The notes: generated from the sequence alone by a model not told the origin. Positions 6,887-13,825 are shown, counted from the first letter of the stretch. The stretch is 13,942 nucleotides of DNA from Ectothiorhodospiraceae bacterium (GCA_007125455.1 SLDE01000252.1:1-13942), one strand, 5' to 3'. Program-made: numbers and translations.

Positions 6887-7407
6887 TCCAGATAGGGTTT
6901 TAGCTGGGCGTCCAGGCTGCCCTGGGCCTGCATGATCAACTCGCAGATATCCCGCGCCGCCGCACGACCGCCGGGGTTGGGGGTGATCCAGTGACAGTGC
7001 TGCTTGACCAGGGGATGGGCGTCTTGTACCCCCACTGCCAGGCCGACACGACGCAGGATCGGCAGGTCGACCACGTCATCCCCCACATAGGCGACCTGTT
7101 GCGCTTGCAGCCCCAGCGTGGCCGTGAGCTCTTCGAAGGCAGGCAGCTTGTCCAGCTGGCCCTGGTAGACGTGCTCTATCCCCAGGCTGGCCATACGTTT
7201 GCTTACCACCTTGGAACGACGCCCGGTGATGATGCCGATCGGCACCCCGCTGGCCTGGAGCATCTTCATGCCGTGGCCATCGCGTGAGTTGAAGGCCTTG
7301 TACTCCTGGCCATCGTCACCAAGAAACAGGCTGCCATCGGTCAGCACGCCGTCCACGTCGAAGATCAGCAGGCGGATTTGTGCGGCTCTTTCCAGGATCT
7401 CTTGCAT
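6883..7407 (-). CDS. kdsC: 3-deoxy-D-manno-octulosonate 8-phosphate phosphatase KdsC
   Basis: KdsC is a cytoplasmic HAD-family phosphatase that removes phosphate from Kdo-8-phosphate, a step in making Kdo for the LPS core. The 174 residues show the capless HAD fold. The nucleophile motif FDVDGVLTDG has Asp17 and Asp19. Motif II is TGR at 61-63, a conserved Lys lies in QLDKL near residue 87, and motif IV is GDDVVD at about 109-114. All catalytic residues are present. The ATG at 7407 has only a weak purine-rich ribosome site. It is separated by 102 bases from kdsD, although the two catalyse nearby steps of the same pathway. Confidence 0.96.
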   Translation of the reverse strand: MQEILERAAQIRLLIFDVDGVLTDGSLFLGDDGQEYKAFNSRDGHGMKMLQASGVPIGIITGRRSKVVSKRMASLGIEHVYQGQLDKLPAFEELTATLGLQAQQVAYVGDDVVDLPILRRVGLAVGVQDAHPLVKQHCHWITPNPGGRAAARDICELIMQAQGSLDAQLKPYLE

Positions 7408-7443
7408 TGGCTTTCTCTGCTTTTTGATTTATCGCTGATGAGA

Positions 7444-7457
7444 CCGCCCCGGGGCGG
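7444..7457. repeat. perfect 14-bp GC palindrome in the kdsC leader
   Basis: CCGCCCCGGGGCGG reads the same on both strands. In RNA it could form a short very stable hairpin, with the central bases forming the loop. No T-run follows on either strand, so it does not look like an intrinsic terminator. It lies a few bases downstream of the start point predicted for the promoter-like sequence at 7467-7495, so it would sit near the 5' end of a kdsC-lpt transcript. Confidence 0.5.
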
Positions 7458-7466
7458 CCATCCATC

Positions 7467-7495
7467 ATTATCTTGAGGTCGTAATCCATGGACAA
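7467..7495 (-). promoter_or_regulatory. candidate sigma-70 promoter for kdsC-lptCAB
   Basis: On the minus strand TTGTCC (7495-7490) is followed after exactly 17 bases by GATAAT (7472-7467). These match the sigma-70 consensus at four and five of six positions. Transcription would start around 7460 and enter kdsC after about 50 bases. E. coli is also known to have extra promoters ahead of kdsC and lptA, so an internal promoter here is plausible. The evidence is motif and spacing only. Confidence 0.45.
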
Positions 7496-7509
7496 GCAAG
7501 CCGATAGGC

Positions 7510-8496
7510 CTACACCACACCTGCGCGCAGCATATCGTGCATGTTCAGCGCGCCGACCAGGTGCCCCTCGCCATCGATCACCGGCAGGGCGTTGATGCGT
7601 TGCTCGTCCATCACGCGCAGCGCCTCGGCGGCGAGGATGTCGGGTTCGACACTGCGTACCTGGCGGTGCATCACCTCGCCTACGGTAAGGGTACGAATAC
7701 TCACTTCACCATGGTCGAGCAGGCGGCGCAGGTCGCCATCGGTAAAGATCCCCTGTAGCCGGTTGCTCTCGTCCACCACGGTGGTCATGCCCAGCCCCTT
7801 GCGGCTGATCTCCAGCAGCGCATCGCTGAGGCTGGCATCGGCGCGCACGGCGGGGATGGCATCGCCGGTGTGCATCAGATCCTCGATGCGCAGCAACAGG
7901 CGGCGTCCCAGACTGCCGGCCGGGTGGGAGCGGGCAAAGTCCTCCTCGGTGAAGCCGCGACACTCCAGCAATGCCACCGCCAGGGCATCCCCCATCGCCA
8001 GGGCGGCGGTGGTGCTGGCGGTGGGGGCCAGCCCCAGTGGGCAGGCCTCCTTCTCCACGCTTACGTCGATATGGGCATCGGCGGCCAGGGCCAGGCGCGA
8101 GCGCGGCTTGCCGGTCAGTGCGATCAGCGCCACCCCGAGGCGTTTGATGATCGGCAGGATGGTGAGGATCTCCTCGGTCTCGCCAGAGTTGGACAGCGCC
8201 AGCACCACATCCTTATTGGTGATCATCCCCAGGTCGCCGTGGCTGGCCTCGCCGGGGTGGACGAAAAAGGCCGGGGTGCCGGTGCTGGCCAGGGTGGCGG
8301 CGATCTTGTCGCCAATATGGCCCGACTTGCCCATCCCGGTCACCACCACCCGCCCCTCGCAGGCGAGGATGTGGCGGCAGGCGGTGATAAAGGGCTCGCC
8401 GATGCGTTGGGTCAGGGCCAGGATCGCCGCCGCCTCGGTCTCCAGCACGGCGGTGGCCAGGCGTTGCAGCTTTTCGGTATCCAGCGAACGCACCAT
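7510..8496 (-). CDS. kdsD: arabinose 5-phosphate isomerase KdsD
   Basis: KdsD is a cytoplasmic enzyme that converts ribulose 5-phosphate to arabinose 5-phosphate, the first committed precursor of Kdo. The 328 residues match the E. coli enzyme (328). The N-terminal SIS sugar isomerase domain (about 40-175) shows VVVTGMGKSGHIGDKIAATL, FFVHPGEASHGDLGM and LSNSGETEEI. Two CBS domains follow (about 207-265 and 273-328), the second containing MDEQRINALPVID. The ATG at 8496 has GAGG six bases upstream, and only one base separates it from the metal-binding gene before it. Confidence 0.96.
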   Translation of the reverse strand: MVRSLDTEKLQRLATAVLETEAAAILALTQRIGEPFITACRHILACEGRVVVTGMGKSGHIGDKIAATLASTGTPAFFVHPGEASHGDLGMITNKDVVLALSNSGETEEILTILPIIKRLGVALIALTGKPRSRLALAADAHIDVSVEKEACPLGLAPTASTTAALAMGDALAVALLECRGFTEEDFARSHPAGSLGRRLLLRIEDLMHTGDAIPAVRADASLSDALLEISRKGLGMTTVVDESNRLQGIFTDGDLRRLLDHGEVSIRTLTVGEVMHRQVRSVEPDILAAEALRVMDEQRINALPVIDGEGHLVGALNMHDMLRAGVV

Positions 8497-8497
8497 C

Positions 8498-8698
8498 CTA
8501 GACCTCAGGGTAGCCGAGATCGGCCAGTTTGTCGGCCAGCACGGCCCGTGCCAGCCCTTCGCCTGTGACGCTTACCTGGCCACTGGCGACCTCGACCGCC
8601 ACATCCTGAACGCCGTCCAGGGCCTTGAGCCCTTCTTCGATAGTATTGGCACAGCCGCCGCATTTAACGTTTTGTACCGTGAATATCTGCTTTGCCAT
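8498..8698 (-). CDS. small heavy-metal-associated (CopZ-like) protein
   Basis: This is a 66-residue protein consisting of a single HMA domain, the ferredoxin-like fold of copper and other metal chaperones. The motif VKCGGCANTIEEGL gives the metal-binding pair Cys13 and Cys16, and the C-terminal ADKLADLGYPEV is the usual closing helix and strand. It lacks the Met found just before CxxC in typical CopZ (MxCxxC), so the metal is uncertain. A strong AGGAGG lies upstream of the ATG at 8698. It starts two bases after the antiporter gene and ends one base before kdsD, so it is embedded in the envelope operon. No copper ATPase or metal regulator is nearby. Confidence 0.88.
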   Translation of the reverse strand: MAKQIFTVQNVKCGGCANTIEEGLKALDGVQDVAVEVASGQVSVTGEGLARAVLADKLADLGYPEV

Positions 8699-8700
8699 GC

Positions 8701-9684
8701 TTATGCTCCTCCTGCAATCAGGCTGTCATGGTACAACAAACCCAGATAGGCAAAATAGGCCAGCAGCAGCAGGCCACCCTCGACACGGTTGATCCGTCCC
8801 GGCCCGCGCAGCCCGTAACTCATGACCAGCAACACCACGGTCAGTACCGCCATCACCAGAAAGTCGCGCCGTAGCACCGCCGGGTCCAGCAGCGAGGGGG
8901 CGATCAGCCCCGGCATCGCCAGCACCGCCAGCAGGTTGAACATATTCGAACCCAGCACATTACCGATGGCGATATCGTGTTCGCCCTTCAGGGCGCTAAT
9001 GATCGAGGCGGCCAGTTCGGGCAGGCTGGTGCCGATGGCGATGATGGTCAGGCCGATGATGAGATCGCTCACCCCGAACCACTCGGCGATATTTATCGCC
9101 CCCCACACCAGCACACGGGAGCTGGCCAGCAGCAGGATCCCGCCCAGGGCCAGCCACAGCAGCGCCCGCGGGGTGGACATCTGTGCCGGGATCTCGGCAG
9201 TGTATTCATTTTCCAGCGGATCGCCGTTGCGCTCCTTCAGCCCCAGACGCACCATCCAGCCCATCAGCAGCAGGGTGCCCAGCATCAATAGTACGCCGTC
9301 GATACGCCCCAGTTGCCCATTGAGCAGCAACAACAGTACCACGGCCATGATCCCCAGCAAGACCGGGAACTCGCGCTTGAGGGTTTGGGAGTGGACCATC
9401 ATCGGTGCGATCAGGGCGGTGGCCCCCAGCACCAGGGCGATGTTGGTGATATTGGAGCCCAGTGCGTTACCGATCCCCATCGCCGGGTTGCCCTGCCAGG
9501 CAGCCACCGCCGAGACCAGCATCTCCGGCGCGGAGGTGCCGAAGCCGACGATGGTCAGGCCGATGATCAGCGGGCTGACGCCCAGGTTGCGGGCGGTGGC
9601 CGAGGCCCCGGCAACAAAGCGGTCGGCCCCCCAGACCAGCAGGGCAAAGCCGCCCAGGACGGCGAGTGTGGAGTAGAGCAGCAT
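8701..9684 (-). CDS. yrbG: YrbG-type calcium/sodium (CaCA) antiporter
   Basis: This is an inner-membrane cation antiporter of 327 residues with about ten hydrophobic segments. It shows the two inverted alpha-repeats of the CaCA superfamily. The first has GFGTSAPEM (47-55) and GNALGSNITN (72-81). The second has AIGTSLPEL (216-224) and GNVLGSNMFN (241-250). The two conserved ion-binding glutamates are Glu54 and Glu223. A charged cytoplasmic loop (about 147-170) separates the halves. In E. coli the same gene also stands upstream of kdsD. The substrate is probably Ca2+ against Na+ or H+, by family only. The ATG at 9684 has no good Shine-Dalgarno; it lies 30 bases after mlaA. Confidence 0.93.
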   Translation of the reverse strand: MLLYSTLAVLGGFALLVWGADRFVAGASATARNLGVSPLIIGLTIVGFGTSAPEMLVSAVAAWQGNPAMGIGNALGSNITNIALVLGATALIAPMMVHSQTLKREFPVLLGIMAVVLLLLLNGQLGRIDGVLLMLGTLLLMGWMVRLGLKERNGDPLENEYTAEIPAQMSTPRALLWLALGGILLLASSRVLVWGAINIAEWFGVSDLIIGLTIIAIGTSLPELAASIISALKGEHDIAIGNVLGSNMFNLLAVLAMPGLIAPSLLDPAVLRRDFLVMAVLTVVLLVMSYGLRGPGRINRVEGGLLLLAYFAYLGLLYHDSLIAGGA

Positions 9685-9714
9685 GGGCAGGTGTCGGTGG
9701 TCTGGTTGGCAGGC

Positions 9715-10470
9715 TTAAAGCTCGTCGGCGAAGGGATCGAATTCGTCTTCGGGCGGATGACCATCGTGGATCAGGTATTCGCGCCGTTGCAGGTAGCCGT
9801 CACGCATAAAGCTATAGCTATCCAGGGAGGCGCTGTCGATCAGCCGGGTGGTGCGTAGCAGTTGGGCACGCTGGTCCACCAGATTCAGCCCGGTAAGATA
9901 GAGCGAGGTCTCACTGTCGAATAGTTCCCGCTGGGGGCTGTATGCCCACTGCAAGGCCCGGCCCGTGGTGTCGCGTGTTGTGGAGGGGCCGAGGAAGGGC
10001 AGCACCATATAGGGGCCGGGGCCGACCCCCCATACCCCCAGGGTTTGGCCAAAGTCCTCGTTGTTTTTGGGCAGATCCATATGGCTGGCCACATCGAAGA
10101 CCCCCCCCAGCCCCAGGGTGGTGTTCCACACCACGCGGGACATGTCCGACAGCCCATCGCGTGGTTTGCCCTGCAGGAAGCTGTTGATCATCACCCACAC
10201 ATCCCCCAGATTGCTGAAGAAGTTGCCTACCCCCCGTCTTACCGGGCGCGGGGTGACCTTCTCATAGCCCTTGGCCAGCGGCTGAAACAGCTTGCGGTCG
10301 AAGTCTTCATTAAAGGCATGCACGGCACGGTTATAGCCCTCAAAGGGATCGCGTTCATCGCGCGGGCCTTCCACGGTGGCGCAGCCGGTGAGCAGCGCCA
10401 CAAGCAACAGGGGCAGGGTGCGGCGGGCTATCCCGCCGAGCCCCCAAACAGCGCGCATCTCAGTGTGCAT
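9715..10470 (-). CDS. mlaA: MlaA (VacJ) outer-membrane lipoprotein
   Basis: MlaA sits in the outer membrane, where it removes misplaced phospholipids from the outer leaflet and hands them to the periplasmic carrier MlaC. The product has 251 residues. A lipoprotein signal ends in LTGC with the lipidated Cys at residue 30; the next residue is Ala, not Asp, which agrees with outer-membrane sorting. The conserved body includes DPFEGYNRAVHAFNEDFD, GVGNFFSNLGDVWVMINSFL and EDFGQTLGVWGVGPGPYM. The ATG at 10470 has GAGG nine bases upstream; an ATG four codons later is possible. It is divergent from the mlaFEDB genes about 1 kb away, while enteric mlaA stands at a separate locus. Confidence 0.95.
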   Translation of the reverse strand: MHTEMRAVWGLGGIARRTLPLLLVALLTGCATVEGPRDERDPFEGYNRAVHAFNEDFDRKLFQPLAKGYEKVTPRPVRRGVGNFFSNLGDVWVMINSFLQGKPRDGLSDMSRVVWNTTLGLGGVFDVASHMDLPKNNEDFGQTLGVWGVGPGPYMVLPFLGPSTTRDTTGRALQWAYSPQRELFDSETSLYLTGLNLVDQRAQLLRTTRLIDSASLDSYSFMRDGYLQRREYLIHDGHPPEDEFDPFADEL

Positions 10471-10506
10471 TACTTGATTCCTCGGTTCGAATGACAGGCG
10501 GGCGAC

Positions 10507-10692
10507 TCAGTCGCCCTTGACCCTGGTCGCCCCACAGCGGCGGCAGCGATAGCGGGTCACCAGTTTCCCCTGCTGGCTGTCAAAGGGGGTCGCCTTGAGC
10601 GTCTCCCACTTGTGAAAACCGCTCTTGCACAGGGTCTTGCCCCGGTGTTTTTCACTGGGGCGGGGACGTTTAAAGGTGACCAGGTCTCCCAT
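10507..10692 (-). CDS. small putative zinc-binding protein of unknown function
   Basis: This is a 61-residue basic protein. Cys22 and His27 (LCKSGFHKW) and Cys50 and Cys53 (YRCRRCGAT) could form one four-ligand zinc site, as in zinc ribbons; the role is unknown. The ATG at 10692 has AAGGA about seven bases upstream, which supports this start. The frame stays open upstream to 11163, but that part is antisense to the neighbouring rightward gene and is probably not translated. The stop is 36 bases before mlaA, so it may be the first gene of the leftward run. Basic residues and the Cys pairs could suit nucleic acid binding, which is only a guess. Confidence 0.72.
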   Translation of the reverse strand: MGDLVTFKRPRPSEKHRGKTLCKSGFHKWETLKATPFDSQQGKLVTRYRCRRCGATRVKGD

Positions 10693-10746
10693 TGCCAGTC
10701 CTTTTTGCTGGATAATGGCACCCATGATCCGGTTTTGGAGGAAATG
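10693..10746. promoter_or_regulatory. divergent promoter region
   Basis: These 54 bases separate a leftward gene starting at 10692 from a rightward gene starting at 10744 or 10747, so both transcripts should begin here or inside the opposite gene. The plus strand has GATAAT at 10710-10715 as a possible -10, but the only TTG-type -35 (TTGCCA) lies 13 bases away, too close. The minus strand has CATTAT in the same area. I cannot assign a convincing promoter pair. The spacer ends with GGAGG at 10737-10741, the ribosome site of the rightward gene. Confidence 0.4.
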
Positions 10747-11361
10747 ATGCAACTCGATATCGCCGCCTGGGGGCTCTTTGACCCCTGTTGGGATAGCTAC
10801 TACCCACCGGGCCTGCCGTCGCAGTGGCGGCTGGACTTTTACGCCAACGAACACCTGGCGCTGATCCTGCCCCAGCAGGAATGGCAGGGGGAGGGGGCCG
10901 AAGCCTGGCTGGGCGAGGCAGAACACCTGCCGGAACGGCTGCGCCTCTACTGGGCCATCGAAGATGCCGACGGGCTGGCGGCCCTGGCAAGGCTGTTGGC
11001 CCAGGCACCGTTGCGCCAGCGCAGTGTCGGCTACTGGTGGCGCGGGGACGACAGGCCGCCGAGCCCGCTGCCATTGGCGGGGCTGCCGGGGGTGTGTTGG
11101 CTGGAACAGCCCCCTGCCGCATGGGATGGCAGCGCAGCCCCCAACCCCTGCTGGAATGAGCAAGGGGCGCTATACTGTGGGGATGGCCCGCTGCGTATCT
11201 GGCCGCTGGCGGCTCGCCCCGAGCTGGCCGCGCTACGCCAGCTCATCCAGCAGCAGCAACAGCAAGGCGGTGAGCGCCTGCTGCTGCCGGTGATGCCCCA
11301 TCCCGGTGCCCCCGGCACCATGCAGCAACTGCAAACCCTGGCCGAACTGCTGGGTGGTTGA
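10747..11361 (+). CDS. uncharacterised protein upstream of mlaFEDB
   Basis: This cytoplasmic-looking protein of about 204 residues has no signal peptide or membrane helix. The N-terminal part (YYPPGLPSQWRLDFYANEH) faintly recalls the start of DUF72/YecE proteins, which have a similar FYPP...YYA pattern, but the rest does not visibly follow that family and the match is weak. The middle is rich in Trp, Leu and Pro, and a glutamine run lies near the end. GGAGG at 10737-10741 is five bases from this ATG and two from another at 10744; I chose 10747 on spacing. The frame extends back to 10612 but that part is antisense to the zinc-binding gene. It lies 64 bases before mlaF and may be co-transcribed. 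Confidence 0.75.
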   Translation: MQLDIAAWGLFDPCWDSYYPPGLPSQWRLDFYANEHLALILPQQEWQGEGAEAWLGEAEHLPERLRLYWAIEDADGLAALARLLAQAPLRQRSVGYWWRGDDRPPSPLPLAGLPGVCWLEQPPAAWDGSAAPNPCWNEQGALYCGDGPLRIWPLAARPELAALRQLIQQQQQQGGERLLLPVMPHPGAPGTMQQLQTLAELLGG

Positions 11362-11425
11362 CCTTGCCGGGGCTTTGGATAACACTGGCCGCCTTGTTTA
11401 TCGCTAATCCAATGGAGAGGTTGTG

Positions 11426-12253
11426 ATGGCGCAGGAAGAGACAGCGCCGCTGGTGCGCATTCGCGGGCTGCGTTTTGCCCGTGGTGAGCGGATGATCTTC
11501 GATGGTGTTGATCTCGATATCCACCGGGGTGGGATCACCGCCATCATGGGGCCCAGCGGCACCGGCAAGACTACCCTGCTCAAGCTGATCGGCGGGCAAC
11601 TGCGCCCCCTGGCCGGTACCATCGAGGTGGATGGGCAGAATGTACATCGCCTCTCCCGCGACAGGCTCTACCAGCTGCGCAAACGCATGGGGCTATTGTT
11701 CCAGAGCGGCGCACTACTGACCGATCTCAATGTGTTTGAAAACGTCGCCTTCCCGCTACGCGAACACACCCGCCTGCCCGAGTCGATGCTGCGCGATCTG
11801 GTGCTGATGAAGCTGGAGGCCGTTGGGCTGCGCGGTGCCCGCACCCTGATGCCCAGCGAGCTGTCCGGTGGCATGGCCCGTCGAGTGGCACTGGCCCGCG
11901 CCATCGCCCTGGACCCGATGATGGTGATGTACGACGAACCCTTTACCGGACAGGACCCCATCTCCATGGGGGTGCTGGTCAAACTGATCCGCCGCCTCAA
12001 TGATGCGCTGGGGCTCACCAGCGTGGTGGTCTCCCACGATGTGCAGGAGACCGCCTCCATCGCCGACTACATCTACCTGCTCTCAGGCGGCAAGGTGGTG
12101 GGCCAGGGCACCCCGCAACAACTGGGGGATTCCGATTCGGCCTGGGCGCAGCAATTCCTGAAGGGGGAACCCGACGGCCCGGTGCCCTTCCACTACCCGG
12201 CACCGGACTACGTGGAGGATCTAATGGTCGGCAGCGAAGGAGCACGCTCGTGA
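11426..12253 (+). CDS. mlaF: phospholipid ABC transporter ATPase MlaF
   Basis: MlaF is the cytoplasmic ATPase of the inner-membrane MlaFEDB complex, which moves phospholipids between the inner membrane and the Mla pathway. It has 275 residues (E. coli 269). Walker A GPSGTGKT is at 42-49, Q-loop Gln93, signature LSGGM at 146-150 (the Met is typical of this family), Walker B VMYDEP with Glu171, and H-loop His204. The C-terminal tail after about 245 may be the extension that contacts the partner ATPase. The ATG at 11426 has GAGG five bases upstream, better than the GTG at 11423. Its stop overlaps the mlaE start by four bases. Confidence 0.96.
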   Translation: MAQEETAPLVRIRGLRFARGERMIFDGVDLDIHRGGITAIMGPSGTGKTTLLKLIGGQLRPLAGTIEVDGQNVHRLSRDRLYQLRKRMGLLFQSGALLTDLNVFENVAFPLREHTRLPESMLRDLVLMKLEAVGLRGARTLMPSELSGGMARRVALARAIALDPMMVMYDEPFTGQDPISMGVLVKLIRRLNDALGLTSVVVSHDVQETASIADYIYLLSGGKVVGQGTPQQLGDSDSAWAQQFLKGEPDGPVPFHYPAPDYVEDLMVGSEGARS

Positions 12254-13032
12254 TACTGGATTGGCTACAGGCCCTGGGCCAGCGCGCCCTCTCGTTCTTC
12301 CAGCGCTTGGGGCGGGGGCATATCACCCTCTACTACCTGCTCATCGCCATCCCCAGCGTCCTGCTGCGCCCGCGCCTGCTGTTGCAGCAGATCTACTCGG
12401 TCGGGGTACTGACCCTGCTGATCATCCTGGTCTCCGGCCTGTTCGTCGGCATGGTGCTGGGCCTGCAGGGCTACAACACCCTGGTGCGTTTTGGGGCCGA
12501 ACAGTCACTGGGCACCGCCGTGGCGCTCACCCTGCTGCGCGAGATGGCCCCGGTGGTCACCGCACTGCTGTTCGCCGGGCGTGCCGGCTCCGCACTGACC
12601 GCCGAGATCGGCCTGATGAAGACCACCGAACAGCTCTCCGGCATGGAGATGATGGCGGTGGACCCCAACAAGCGCATCCTGGCCCCCCGTTTTCTCGCCG
12701 GGGTGATCTCCATGCCACTGCTGTCGCTGATCTTCGGCGCGGTGGGGATCATGGGCGGCTACATCGTCGGGGTGGGCCTGCTGGGCGTCGATGAAGGGGC
12801 CTTCTGGTCACAGATGCAGGCCAATGTGGATATGCGCGAGGATATCTGGAACGGCATCATCAAGAGCATGGTCTTCGGCGTGGTCGCCACCTGGATCGCC
12901 ATCTACGAAGGCAACGACGCCACCCCCACTTCGGAAGGGGTCAGCCGCGCCACCACCCGTACCGTGGTACACACCTCCCTGGCCGTACTGGGGCTGAACT
13001 TTATCCTCACCGCACTGATGTTTGGAGACTAA
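12250..13032 (+). CDS. mlaE: phospholipid ABC transporter permease MlaE
   Basis: MlaE is the inner-membrane permease of the Mla complex. The 260 residues equal the E. coli length. An N-terminal amphipathic region (about 1-45) is followed by five hydrophobic segments. The conserved cytoplasmic coupling region LLREMAPVVTALLFAGRAGS (95-114) and the segment TEQLSGMEMMAVDP (126-139) identify the MlaE/YrbE family. Translation starts at a GTG at 12250 with AAGGAG seven bases upstream, and overlaps the mlaF TGA as GTGA, indicating coupling. Confidence 0.96.
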   Translation: MILDWLQALGQRALSFFQRLGRGHITLYYLLIAIPSVLLRPRLLLQQIYSVGVLTLLIILVSGLFVGMVLGLQGYNTLVRFGAEQSLGTAVALTLLREMAPVVTALLFAGRAGSALTAEIGLMKTTEQLSGMEMMAVDPNKRILAPRFLAGVISMPLLSLIFGAVGIMGGYIVGVGLLGVDEGAFWSQMQANVDMREDIWNGIIKSMVFGVVATWIAIYEGNDATPTSEGVSRATTRTVVHTSLAVLGLNFILTALMFGD

Positions 13033-13036
13033 TTCG

Positions 13037-13507
13037 ATGACACACGCAAGGACTGTAGAGATCGCCGTGGGTGCCTTTGTAGCCGCCGGGCTGGCGGCGC
13101 TGTTTCTGCTGGCGATGAAGGTCAGCAACCTCAATGTCGTGGGCAGCGATGAGGGCTACCACGTCAGCGCCCGCTTCGACAACATCAGCGGCCTGCGGGT
13201 ACGCTCACCGGTCACCATGGCCGGGGTGCGTATTGGTCGGGTGAGCGAGATCCGCTTCGACCCCAACACCTACCAGGCGGTGGTGACCATGCGCATCAGC
13301 GAGCAGTACGACCAACTGCCACTGGACACCAGCGCCAGCATCTACACCTCCGGGCTGATCGGCGAGCAATACGTCAGCCTCGACCCGGGCGGCGACTTTG
13401 AGTTTCTGCAGGACGGCAGCGAGCTGATGCTCACCCAATCGGCGCTGGTGCTGGAGCAAATGATCGGCCAGTTCCTGTTCAGCCTGGGCGACGGGGACAA
13501 AGACTGA
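13037..13507 (+). CDS. mlaD: MCE-domain phospholipid-binding protein MlaD
   Basis: MlaD is anchored in the inner membrane and forms a hexameric MCE ring that handles lipid on the periplasmic side of MlaE. The 156-residue product has one membrane helix (about 8-27) and then an MCE domain (about 38-116) with RFDNISGLRVRSPVTMAGVRIGRV abbreviated here to its hallmark GLRVRSPVTMAGVRIGRV. It is shorter at the C-terminus than E. coli MlaD (183). The ATG at 13037 has GGAGA eight bases upstream; a longer frame from 13022 lies in the end of mlaE. Its TGA overlaps the next ATG by one base (TGATG). In the usual order mlaC would come next, but it does not. Confidence 0.95.
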   Translation: MTHARTVEIAVGAFVAAGLAALFLLAMKVSNLNVVGSDEGYHVSARFDNISGLRVRSPVTMAGVRIGRVSEIRFDPNTYQAVVTMRISEQYDQLPLDTSASIYTSGLIGEQYVSLDPGGDFEFLQDGSELMLTQSALVLEQMIGQFLFSLGDGDKD

Positions 13508-13803
13508 TGCCGGGGCCGGTGGTACTGGAATCCGGGCGGCTGATCCTGCACGGCGAGATGGGCTTCGCCAGTGTCCTCGCCCTGCTGGAGCAGACCCGCC
13601 CCCTGCTGCTCGACGGCCACGGCCCGCTGGAGATCGACCTGGCCGAAGTGGGCCGGGTCGACAGCGCTGGGCTGGCGCTGATGATCGAATGGATGCGCCT
13701 TGCCCAGCAGGGCGGGCGTGAACTGCGCTTTTTGAATCTGCCACCACAACTGATGGCCATCGCCCAGGCCAGCGACCTGGATGGGGTGTTGCCGTTGGAG
13801 TAG
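13507..13803 (+). CDS. mlaB: STAS-domain protein MlaB
   Basis: MlaB is a small cytoplasmic STAS-domain protein that binds MlaF and is needed for assembly and activity of the transporter. The 98 residues match the family. The hallmark strand-loop-helix EIDLAEVGRVDSAGLALMIEW is recognisable from its core VDSAGLALM, with Ser53 at the position of the conserved Thr/Ser of STAS proteins. The start is coupled to mlaD through TGATG. It is the last gene seen in the operon, and directly follows mlaD instead of mlaC. Confidence 0.92.
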   Translation: MPGPVVLESGRLILHGEMGFASVLALLEQTRPLLLDGHGPLEIDLAEVGRVDSAGLALMIEWMRLAQQGGRELRFLNLPPQLMAIAQASDLDGVLPLE

Positions 13804-13825
13804 CCTGGACAGCTCGGCTGCCAGG
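13804..13825 (+). terminator. stem-loop directly after the mlaB stop
   Basis: CCTGG-A-CAGC (13804-13813), a TCG loop (13814-13816) and GCTGCCAGG (13817-13825) form a nine-pair stem with one bulged A. It begins on the base after the mlaB stop codon. No T-run follows, so it may slow 3' decay or act with Rho rather than work as a simple intrinsic terminator. Its 3' arm merges into the 33-bp repeat. Confidence 0.45.

Noticed and set aside
7408..7489. Possible short leftward gene starting at an ATG at 7489 between kdsD and kdsC.
   Set aside because: It has no Shine-Dalgarno and runs out of frame into kdsC; the region is better explained as a promoter and leader.
10714..10730. TGGCAC in the divergent spacer as a sigma-54 (-24/-12) promoter.
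   Set aside because: The required GC of the -12 element at the correct distance is absent; the bases there are CC.
10507..11163. Long leftward frame that would give the small zinc-binding protein a 157-residue N-terminal extension.
   Set aside because: The extension is antisense to the rightward gene at 10747, is Pro/Gln/Arg-rich as expected of a shadow frame, and the internal ATG at 10692 has a good Shine-Dalgarno.
11240..11268. CAG/CAA-rich run as a microsatellite.
   Set aside because: It is short and simply encodes the glutamine run near the C-terminus of the uncharacterised protein.
11362..11425. Separate promoter for mlaF in the 64-base gap.
   Set aside because: TTGGAT and TTTATC are present but the matches and spacing are too poor to support a call.
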